Both the position numbers and the translations under genes were made by a program. A model generated the notes under the pieces. The model was given only the letters and a program-made list of their open reading frames with translations, was not told where the DNA came from and did no database searches. Positions 1 to 5,193 of a DNA stretch of 5,193 bases are shown piece by piece; the stretch's first letter is position 1; each line of letters begins with the position of its first letter. The stretch covers positions 1 to 5,193 of the forward strand of contig JAGQRC010000324.1 in NCBI GenBank assembly GCA_020425835.1, given 5' to 3'. This stretch comes from Planctomycetota bacterium. GTDB taxonomy: Bacteria > Planctomycetota > UBA8108 > UBA1146 > JAJFFE01.

Positions 1-1316
1 CCCGGCTCGAGCTGGGACGCGAGCAGCTCGACCGAGTCCTCATCATCCGAGATACGCTGCGGCTCGATCCCCCGCTCGGTCATCGCCTCGGCGTACCACT
101 CCCGACCTCGACCGATCACGAAGACGCGATCCAGCTTTGCCGAAGCGAGCCGACCGCCCAAACGCCGATGCCAGTGTTGCTCCTGCGCGCCGAGCTCCTC
201 CATGGTGCCGACGACACAGATACGACGGCCCCGCGTCGGCTCGTTCTCGAGCCGCTCGATGGCCGACTCCATCGAGGCGGGATTGGCGTTGTAGCAATCG
301 AGGACGAAGTCGACTCCGCCATGGCGAACCGTCTCACCGCGCAACGGCGGGCTGTCGAGTCGCTCCACTCCCTCGATCAGCCGTCGAAGGTCGACTCCAA
401 GACTCATCCCGACCGCCAGTGCGCACTCGAGATTGCGTATCGAGTGCGGGAACGGGGCGCGCCATTCGAATCGAGTCCGGAGTTCCGACCCATCCCGCAG
501 AATCAGCTCGTGCTCTGTCCCGAGAATCGCATTCGACCGGATCTCGAGGTCGCCTCCTGGGCCGAACGTCCGAACCTGGGAGGACAAGTTCCTCAGCAGC
601 GAAGCGTGCTTCTCGGCCAAGGCGCGTGGGATCCACCCCGCTCCATCACCGTCGAGCGTCTCGAGGATCGACAGTTTCTCGAGCTCGATGTGCTCCAGGT
701 CCGCGAGCCCTTGGAGGTGCGCCGGGGCGACCGCAGTGACGACGGCCACCCGGGGCCGAACCCAGGTCGCGTAGCGATAGACCTCGCCCGGGGCGCTCGT
801 CCCGACCTCGGCAATGAGGTAGTCGCATTCCGGCGGCGCATTGAGCACGGTGAGCGGCACGCCGAGATGGTTGTTGTACGACGAGGGCGGCCGATGGACG
901 ACGCCACAGGATTCGAGGAGCTGGGCGGCGTAGCCGCAGGTCGTCGTCTTTCCGACGCTGCCCGTGACCGCCGCGGCGGGGAGCGACTCCGCCTCCTCGC
1001 GTCGAACACTCTCCGCCAGTTTCGCGAGAGCGACCGCCGCGTCGGCGACCACGATCGACCCTCCGTCGAAACCCTGCGCGCGCAGGAGCGCAACTGCGGC
1101 ACGATCACAAACCGTGGCCACCGCCCCCGCCTCGTGCGCGGTGCGTGCGAAGGACACGCCGTGGACGTGCTCGCCGGCAAGCGCGAAGAACAGGTCTCCG
1201 GGACGAACGCGGCGACTGTCGATCGTCGCCCCGGAAATCCGAGTCGGGACGGACGCCGGTCCGAGCCACGACCCTTCCAATGTCCGTACGATCTCTTCGA
1301 GCCCTCGCGGCCTCAT
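1..1316 (-). CDS. murF: UDP-MurNAc-tripeptide--D-alanyl-D-alanine ligase MurF (3' end outside window)
   Basis: MurF is the last cytoplasmic Mur ligase. It joins D-Ala-D-Ala to the UDP-MurNAc-tripeptide made by MurE. I translated it by hand from the ATG at 1316: 438 complete codons with no stop to the left edge, ending LEPG. The N-terminal domain has DSRRVRPGDLFFALAGEHVH (33-52). The ATPase domain has TGSVGKTTT (118-126, Lys123), SYNNHLGVPLTVL (146-158), EVGTSAPGEV (170-179), APAHLQG with His200, and Lys214 as the probable carbamylated lysine. The C-terminal domain has the MurF hallmark CYNANPASM (341-349), then VVGTMEELG (368-376). Full-length MurF is usually about 450-470 residues, so only some 15-35 residues are missing. 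Their expected content is the final strand (DVVLVKGS-like) and a helix. Compared with commoner family members, it has Cys where Lys is frequent after TTT, TSAPGEV for ANxPGEI, and VAPAHLQG for GPAHLEG. The catalytic residues I can place are kept, so it looks functional. Confidence 0.95.
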   Translation of the reverse strand, partial: MRPRGLEEIVRTLEGSWLGPASVPTRISGATIDSRRVRPGDLFFALAGEHVHGVSFARTAHEAGAVATVCDRAAVALLRAQGFDGGSIVVADAAVALAKLAESVRREEAESLPAAAVTGSVGKTTTCGYAAQLLESCGVVHRPPSSYNNHLGVPLTVLNAPPECDYLIAEVGTSAPGEVYRYATWVRPRVAVVTAVAPAHLQGLADLEHIELEKLSILETLDGDGAGWIPRALAEKHASLLRNLSSQVRTFGPGGDLEIRSNAILGTEHELILRDGSELRTRFEWRAPFPHSIRNLECALAVGMSLGVDLRRLIEGVERLDSPPLRGETVRHGGVDFVLDCYNANPASMESAIERLENEPTRGRRICVVGTMEELGAQEQHWHRRLGGRLASAKLDRVFVIGRGREWYAEAMTERGIEPQRISDDEDSVELLASQLEP

Positions 1317-2857
1317 CCCGCTCTCCGTTCGGCGAGCACCTGTCGGATCACCGCCACGTCGTCGAACGGGATCCTCTCGGATCCGATCTCCTGATAGGTC
1401 TCGTGCCCCTTGCCCGCGACGAGCAACGTGTCCCCCGCCTCCTGCTCGAGTACCGCGCGAGCGATCGCTCGGGCACGGTCCACTTCGGACTGCAGGTCGA
1501 CTCGGTGATGTCCGGACCACGACCGCGCCCCGGACACGATCTCGGCGACGATGGCCGCGGGGGTCTCGGTCCTCGGGTTGTCGGAAGTGACGATGACTCG
1601 GTCCGCGAGTTTGCACGCAATGCGCCCCATGACGGGTCGCTTCCCGGAGTCGCGGTCTCCGCCGCAGCCGAAGACGACGATCAAGCGACCCGGAGTCGCC
1701 TCCCGGAGGGCGCCCAGGACCGAGCGGAGCGCGTCCGGTGTGTGGGCGTAGTCGACGAAGATCGGACCCACGCCGCCGTCGACCCGCTGGAGTCGGCCGC
1801 GCACGGCCGGACAGGCCGCGATCCCTCGCTGGATCGCCTCGGGCGGGATGCCGACGTCCGCGGCGACGGTCGCGGCACCCAGTATGTTCTCGAGGTTGTG
1901 ACGCCCGACCAGGGAGCTCTCGATGTCGAGAGGACCGGTCGGCAGCTGCAGTGTGGCTCGAATCCCGGACGTGTCGACCACTTCGGTCGAGACCCAGGCG
2001 TCGCAGTCGCGAGGGCACTCGAATCGATGGTCGGCGAACCTCAGGAGCCGGCGCTCCGTCCCATCGAACGCCGCGCGGATTCGCGGGTGGGCCTCCACCT
2101 GCAGCGACGCGGGGATCACGCCAGTGCCATCCGCGGTGAGCTGCTCGAAGAGCCTCAGCTTCGCATCGAGGTAACGTCCCTCTCCGCCGTGGTAGTCGTA
2201 GTGATCTCGGGTGAGATTGGTGAACAGCCCGGCCGTGAAACCCAGCCCGGCAACACGCCCTTGGTCGAGCGCGTGGGAAGACACCTCGAGGACGAAGCGA
2301 CGCCCCCCCCGCGCCTCGAAGCGGGCGAGGGCTCGGGCGATGTCCTCGGGATCGGGAGTCGTCATGCGGCTCTCGACCTCGGTGCCCTCGAAGCTCGAGT
2401 TGACTGTACTCATCCAGCCGGCCGACAGCTCACCATCGCCCGCACTCGCCGAAAGGATCGAGGCGAGGATCCGTACCGAGGTCGACTTGCCGTTGGTTCC
2501 GGTGACGCCGAAGAGCGAGAGTCGCGACGCAGGGTCGCCGGCGAACATCTGACAGAGGATCGCCAACGCGCGCCGAGAGTCGCGCACCCGGTAGTACGGA
2601 GCTCGCAATCCGAGCGGCATCGGACGCTGCCCGATGAAGGCGGCAAAGCCTCTTTGTCGGAGTTCGGGAATCTTCGGGTGGGAATCGTGGCGGGCCCCGG
2701 CGACCGCGACGAAGAGCTCGCCCGCGGATCGCGGTCCCTCCCGATCGTCCCAGGAGATGGACTCGATCGGACCGGGGGGCGGCGGCCCCGCCAGCTGCGG
2801 CGCGCAGCCCTCGACCTCGAGCCGACGCAACAACTCCTCGTGTCGGAGCTCCATCAT
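1313..2857 (-). CDS. murE: UDP-MurNAc-L-alanyl-D-glutamate--2,6-diaminopimelate ligase MurE
   Basis: MurE is a cytoplasmic ATP-dependent Mur ligase that adds the third stem amino acid to UDP-MurNAc-L-Ala-D-Glu. At 514 residues it is close to the usual family length. The N-terminal UDP-binding domain has GELFVAVAG (46-54). The central ATPase domain has GVTGTNGKST (117-126, Lys124), TTPDP (166-170), EVSSHAL (191-197) and FTNLTRDHYDYHG (212-224), with Lys233 at the position of the carbamylated lysine. The C-terminal domain has GRLQRVD (354-360), FVDYAHTPDAL (367-377) and FGCGGDRDSGKRP (396-408). DNPR (426-429) and GKGHE (482-486) match the known meso-diaminopimelate signature; lysine-type enzymes carry a different motif at DNPR. 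Small departures are Ser125 in the P-loop, where Thr is usual, and DDR (37-39) where DSR is usual. The start is ATGATG with the ftsI stop inside it, so Met1 (2857) or Met2 (2854) may be used. The stop overlaps the murF ATG. Codons 183-185 contain an eight-G run. Confidence 0.97.
   Translation of the reverse strand: MMELRHEELLRRLEVEGCAPQLAGPPPPGPIESISWDDREGPRSAGELFVAVAGARHDSHPKIPELRQRGFAAFIGQRPMPLGLRAPYYRVRDSRRALAILCQMFAGDPASRLSLFGVTGTNGKSTSVRILASILSASAGDGELSAGWMSTVNSSFEGTEVESRMTTPDPEDIARALARFEARGGRRFVLEVSSHALDQGRVAGLGFTAGLFTNLTRDHYDYHGGEGRYLDAKLRLFEQLTADGTGVIPASLQVEAHPRIRAAFDGTERRLLRFADHRFECPRDCDAWVSTEVVDTSGIRATLQLPTGPLDIESSLVGRHNLENILGAATVAADVGIPPEAIQRGIAACPAVRGRLQRVDGGVGPIFVDYAHTPDALRSVLGALREATPGRLIVVFGCGGDRDSGKRPVMGRIACKLADRVIVTSDNPRTETPAAIVAEIVSGARSWSGHHRVDLQSEVDRARAIARAVLEQEAGDTLLVAGKGHETYQEIGSERIPFDDVAVIRQVLAERRAG
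1321..1326 (-). promoter_or_regulatory. Ribosome binding site of murF
   Basis: GGAGAG lies 4 bases before the ATG at 1316 (about 6 bases if only the GGAG core is counted), inside the last codons of murE. With the ATGA overlap it fixes the murF start. Confidence 0.6.
2303..2310 (-). repeat. Eight-G homopolymer inside murE
   Basis: Codons 183-185 of murE read CGG GGG GGG on the coding strand, an unbroken run of eight G. The frame is correct on both sides (EVSSHAL downstream and TTPDP upstream are in phase), so the run as given is intact. It is a possible slippage or sequencing-error site. Confidence 0.8.
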
Positions 2858-4887
2858 CGCGCCGTTCCCCGATTCGTCCTCACACCCGGCTCTCTCTCGG
2901 AGGTCCGAGGTCTGCTCGCACGACCCTTCGACGCGGACTGAGTCGTCCGGTCCGTCGAATCCGATCGTCGCCGCTCGGGCACCGCGGGACGGCTCGCAGT
3001 TTCGCGCTTTTCGTCGTCCACCTCCAGCTGTTCGGAGGGGGTCCGCGCGATGAGGAGGTCGACCGGGTCGCCCGCGTCGGATACGCCGTGGATCTCGCGC
3101 ACGCGCTGGAAGAACCCCTGGTCCGGGTCGAGCAGATCGGCCAACGTCTGCAGGACCGTGGGGCGAGCCACGTCCCCACCGAAGTGCTTCTCTCCCTGGG
3201 GCTCGTCGACGATCATCATCATGAGGTAGCGCGGATCATCCACCGGAGCGAATCCGATGAACGAGCTCCGGTGTCGACGGGAGTCGTACTCCATTCGCTT
3301 CGCCTCGGGATTCCAGGTCAACTTGTTCGCCGTCCCCGTCTTTCCCGCGACGTCGACGTCGGCGAGGTCCTCCGAAATGCCGACCGCGACGACTTGATGG
3401 AGGACGTCGCGCACTTGAGAGACGACGCTCCAGGGGAGGATTCGCTCTCCGCGCTGGCGACGGCAGTCGACGTCTCCTCGTCGAGCGATCACGTGAGGCG
3501 TCACGCGATAGCCGCCGTTGGCGAAGGCGGCGTAGGCCCGGACGATCTGGAGTGGAGTGACCAGGATCTCGTAGCCGTAGGGAACCGACAGTGTCGTCCC
3601 CCACTGCCACGGTCGACCGGGGTCGAGCGGCCTCGCGCCGCGCTCCTCGGGCAGGTCGAAGCCGACCTTGCGCCCGAGCTCGAACCGGTCCAGACAGGCG
3701 GCGAGTCGCTCCTGCCCGAGCCACCGACCCACGTTGGCCATCCCGACGTTGCTCGAGTGGATGACGGCCTGATCGACGGTGAAGGGGCCCTTGCGAGTGA
3801 CGTCGTGGATCGGCCGACCGTTTCGTCCGACCTGGACGTAGTGGGTGTAGCCCTCGTCCGGCTTGACCGTCATTTTCCGGTCGATGCCGCGCAGCACCGC
3901 CTCTGCGAAGATCAACGGCTTGATGGTCGATCCCGGCTCGTAGGCGAGTTGGGTGATCTGCGGTTTGCACCGCAGCGCACGCTCTTCGGGAGTGAGCCGA
4001 TCCGTCCAGCAGTCGACCTCATCCTCGAAGGGCACGCTGGCCATCGCGAGGATCGCGCCGGTCCGAGGCTCCATCACGACTGCCGCCACGGCCCGGGCCG
4101 AGAACTCCTCCTTGACGGCACGGATCCGAAGCTCGATCAACCTCTGTATGCGCGAGTCGATCGTCAACACGACGTCTTCGCCGGGCCGGGGATCGACGTT
4201 GTCGCTCATGTCGTGGTGGAGGGCTCGGCGTCGCCCGTCGATCTCGACACACCGCAACCCGTCGCGCCCGGAGAGGCTGCGATTCATCCACGTCTCGACC
4301 CCCCAGAACTCGTTCGGGGTGCGCCGAGGCCCGACCAGCTGCGCCGCGAGCTCTCCGCGGGGGTATCGCCGACGAGCTCTCGCCTCGAAGGTGAAGACGC
4401 GTCGGTCCGAGTCGCGGCTGCGCCATCCGACGAAGCGGTCGAACTCCTCGACGCTCTCCACGGTTCCGATCCAGTAGAACTGCGTTCCGTTGCGCAGACG
4501 CCGAATCGCCTCGCGTTCGATGAGCCGACGGTCGGCCCGCGCGCACAACGGAGTCTCCGCGAAACACCGCCTCAGCAACGTGCGCAGACGCTGCTCCCGA
4601 GTGGCGTCGTCGTCTTCCTTACTGCCCCCCGCTGCGTTCGGGTCGATCGCGACCTTCCAGTAGGGCGAGTCCTCCGCCAGAGTGACACCGTCGCTCGAGA
4701 GAATGCGGCCGCGCTCCCCGTCCACCCGGGTGGCACTCCGAGTGCGCGTCGACTGGAGCCGGGCGAACTCGTCGCCACGAATCACCTGCAAGTAGAAGCA
4801 ACGCCCGAGGAGGATCAGGAGGATCGCTTGGAGCGGGAAGGTCACCGTCGCCCCGAAGGGGAGTCGCAACCTCCGTCGGTCGGTCAT
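2854..4887 (-). CDS. ftsI: Septal peptidoglycan D,D-transpeptidase FtsI (class B PBP, PBP3-like)
   Basis: This is a 677-residue class B penicillin-binding protein that cross-links stem peptides at the division septum, working with FtsW. A basic N-tail (TDRRRLRLP) precedes one membrane anchor at about 11-33, which ends in the family-typical FYLQVI. Residues 50-230 form the PBP dimerisation/pedestal domain, with RGRILSSDG (59-67), RYPRGELAAQLVG (174-186) and WGVETWMNRSLSG (195-207). The transpeptidase domain covers about 265-580 and has all three catalytic motifs: STIK (Ser320 nucleophile, Lys323), SSN (378-380) and KTGT (516-519). YGYEILVTPLQIVRAYAAFA (437-456) is also typical. The stretch before STIK is diverged: the usual NRA-type motif is replaced by RCKPQITQLAYEPG, and cysteines sit at 293 and 307. 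There is no PASTA domain; the protein ends in a hydrophilic tail from about 615. The ATG at 4887 was chosen because it overlaps the upstream stop, has an AAGGGG stretch 7 bases upstream, and puts the anchor at the N-terminus. Family assignment is secure. The division role rests on dcw context. Confidence 0.96.
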   Translation of the reverse strand: MTDRRRLRLPFGATVTFPLQAILLILLGRCFYLQVIRGDEFARLQSTRTRSATRVDGERGRILSSDGVTLAEDSPYWKVAIDPNAAGGSKEDDDATREQRLRTLLRRCFAETPLCARADRRLIEREAIRRLRNGTQFYWIGTVESVEEFDRFVGWRSRDSDRRVFTFEARARRRYPRGELAAQLVGPRRTPNEFWGVETWMNRSLSGRDGLRCVEIDGRRRALHHDMSDNVDPRPGEDVVLTIDSRIQRLIELRIRAVKEEFSARAVAAVVMEPRTGAILAMASVPFEDEVDCWTDRLTPEERALRCKPQITQLAYEPGSTIKPLIFAEAVLRGIDRKMTVKPDEGYTHYVQVGRNGRPIHDVTRKGPFTVDQAVIHSSNVGMANVGRWLGQERLAACLDRFELGRKVGFDLPEERGARPLDPGRPWQWGTTLSVPYGYEILVTPLQIVRAYAAFANGGYRVTPHVIARRGDVDCRRQRGERILPWSVVSQVRDVLHQVVAVGISEDLADVDVAGKTGTANKLTWNPEAKRMEYDSRRHRSSFIGFAPVDDPRYLMMMIVDEPQGEKHFGGDVARPTVLQTLADLLDPDQGFFQRVREIHGVSDAGDPVDLLIARTPSEQLEVDDEKRETASRPAVPERRRSDSTDRTTQSASKGRASRPRTSEREPGVRTNRGTAR
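2857..3045 (-). other. FtsI charged, probably disordered C-terminal tail
   Basis: Residues 615-677 of FtsI follow the last transpeptidase-domain helices and are dominated by Arg, Ser, Thr, Glu, Asp and Pro with hardly any hydrophobic residues. The composition suggests a disordered extracytoplasmic tail. Many FtsI homologues end shortly after the transpeptidase domain and others carry PASTA repeats; neither is the case here. I recognise no motif in it. The reading frame stays open up to the TGA that overlaps murE, so the tail is not an obvious frameshift product, although an indel near its start cannot be excluded. Confidence 0.6.
2865..2870 (-). promoter_or_regulatory. Ribosome binding site of murE
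   Basis: GGGGAA ends 7 bases before the first ATG (2857) and 10 bases before the second (2854). The spacing favours the first. It lies within the final codons of ftsI, consistent with translational coupling. Confidence 0.55.
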
Positions 4888-5180
4888 GGTCGCGCCCCTT
4901 CGGCGAGCGCCAGCACGCTCGGCCGCCGCCATTCGGCCGCGGGATCTTCGGCGGTGGCCGATCCCAGGGTCCGAAGCTCGGGGTCCCGTCCGAAGCAGGT
5001 ATCGACGATCGCTCTCTCGACGCAGCGTCGTCCTTGGTCCAACCGGAGCTCGGCCAGCTCCAGTTCTCGCTCGACGAGTTGGATCTGATAGCGCAGATCC
5101 CGTTGCTCGTGACTCTGGAGGACGAGATCGACCCCGCACCCGGAGAGAACGAGGGCGACGACGAGGGCACGACTCACCAT
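4884..5180 (-). CDS. ftsL: FtsL-like division protein (short membrane or lipoprotein coiled coil)
   Basis: This is a 98-residue protein directly upstream of ftsI, where ftsL normally lies. Residues 5-21 are hydrophobic after a very short N-tail (MVSR). Residues 22-52 are rich in Gln, Glu, Arg and Leu with heptad-like spacing, as in the periplasmic coiled coil of FtsL. FtsL proteins are small bitopic membrane proteins that pair with FtsB and help activate the FtsWI synthase. That role is inferred here from architecture and position, since FtsL has little sequence conservation. Oddly, LSGC at residues 12-15 is a perfect lipobox and Asp17 interrupts the hydrophobic stretch, so a lipoprotein is a real alternative. 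Two more cysteines are at 53 and 62. The C-terminal third (about 70-98) has no recognisable motif. The ATG at 5180 is favoured by a GGGGAG stretch 7 bases upstream, but the frame stays open to the window edge, so a longer N-terminus is not excluded. The TGA overlaps the ftsI ATG. Confidence 0.72.
   Translation of the reverse strand: MVSRALVVALVLSGCGVDLVLQSHEQRDLRYQIQLVERELELAELRLDQGRRCVERAIVDTCFGRDPELRTLGSATAEDPAAEWRRPSVLALAEGARP
4895..4900 (-). promoter_or_regulatory. Ribosome binding site of ftsI
   Basis: AAGGGG ends 7 bases before the ATG at 4887 and lies inside the last codons of the ftsL-like gene. It supports this start over the in-frame ATG at 5139, which would add 84 Arg-rich residues and run across almost the whole upstream gene. 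Confidence 0.65.
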
Positions 5181-5181
5181 C

Positions 5182-5193
5182 TCAACGCTCCCC
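5182..5193 (-). other. Possible last codons of the preceding gene (rsmH/mraW expected)
   Basis: One frame reads GGG GAG CGT TGA on the minus strand and ends one base before the ftsL-like ATG. In dcw clusters the gene before ftsL is usually rsmH (mraW), whose stop would lie about here. Three codons cannot identify a gene, so this is only a positional guess. Confidence 0.2.
5188..5193 (-). promoter_or_regulatory. Ribosome binding site of the ftsL-like gene
   Basis: GGGGAG ends 7 bases before the ATG at 5180, a good Shine-Dalgarno match and spacing. It lies at the very edge of the window. It is the main reason for choosing this start, because the reading frame has no upstream stop within the window. 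Confidence 0.6.

Noticed and set aside
593..1180. A 195-codon minus-strand frame inside murF
   Set aside because: It is an alternative frame of murF with Arg/Ser-rich composition and no motif; the frame starting at 1316 carries the MurF signatures.
168..1394. A 408-codon open frame on the plus strand, antisense to murF
   Set aside because: The minus strand here encodes a full set of MurF motifs in one frame. The plus-strand product has no family features.
1145..2941. A 598-codon open frame on the plus strand, antisense to murE
   Set aside because: Same reasoning: no domain, no plausible start context, and composition set by the complement of murE.
3236..3970. A 244-codon minus-strand frame inside ftsI
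   Set aside because: It is an Arg-rich shadow of the transpeptidase domain; SxN and KTGT lie in the ftsI frame over the same bases.
3088..5088. A 666-codon open frame on the plus strand, antisense to ftsI
   Set aside because: Its product is a low-complexity Arg/Asp/Val/Gly mix with no recognisable motif, and it mirrors a gene with all catalytic motifs intact. Long antisense frames are expected in GC-rich genes, where stop codons are rare on the opposite strand.
4888..5139. An 84-residue N-terminal extension of ftsI from the in-frame ATG at 5139
   Set aside because: The extension is Arg-rich low-complexity sequence covering most of the ftsL-like gene in another frame. It would bury the membrane anchor internally, while the ATG at 4887 has a good ribosome binding site and an ATGA overlap.
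1..5193. A hidden novel system such as a defence, mobile or RNA element
   Set aside because: All but the last 13 bases are covered by four overlapping core genes with recognisable or positional identities. I saw no direct or inverted repeat array, tRNA-like fold, integrase or transposase motif, or compositional break.

Overview
The window is one uninterrupted piece of a bacterial division and cell-wall (dcw) gene cluster. All of it is read from the minus strand, so transcription runs from right to left. In transcription order the genes are a small FtsL-like membrane or lipoprotein gene (5180 to 4884), ftsI for the septal transpeptidase PBP (4887 to 2854), murE (2857 to 1313) and murF (1316 to the left edge, cut just before its 3' end). 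This is the classical dcw order. The few bases right of the ftsL-like gene could hold the last codons of the gene expected there (rsmH/mraW), but too little is visible to say.

The layout is as tight as it can be. Every visible junction is a start/stop overlap (ATGA), and each start has a purine-rich Shine-Dalgarno-like stretch inside the end of the gene before it. There is no intergenic DNA, and I saw no promoter, terminator, RNA gene, mobile element or CRISPR repeat. The four genes are probably one translationally coupled transcript that starts outside the window.

The proteins act in one pathway. MurE adds the third stem-peptide amino acid (predicted meso-diaminopimelate from a DNPR motif) to UDP-MurNAc-L-Ala-D-Glu. 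MurF then adds D-Ala-D-Ala. After lipid-linked export, FtsI cross-links the stem peptides at the division site, and the FtsL-like protein is expected to help recruit or activate it.

Base composition is high in G+C (roughly two thirds by eye), and codon third positions favour G or C. The meso-DAP signature and dcw order fit a high-GC, probably Gram-negative bacterium. The sequences are clearly diverged from the E. coli-type proteins, which suggests a less-sampled phylum (for example Myxococcota, Planctomycetota, Acidobacteriota or Gemmatimonadota), but I cannot choose among these from sequence alone. This is essentially a core housekeeping locus, and I found no convincing novel system. The oddities worth checking are a perfect lipobox in the FtsL-like protein, cysteines near the FtsI active site, a long charged FtsI tail with no PASTA domain, and an eight-G run in murE.
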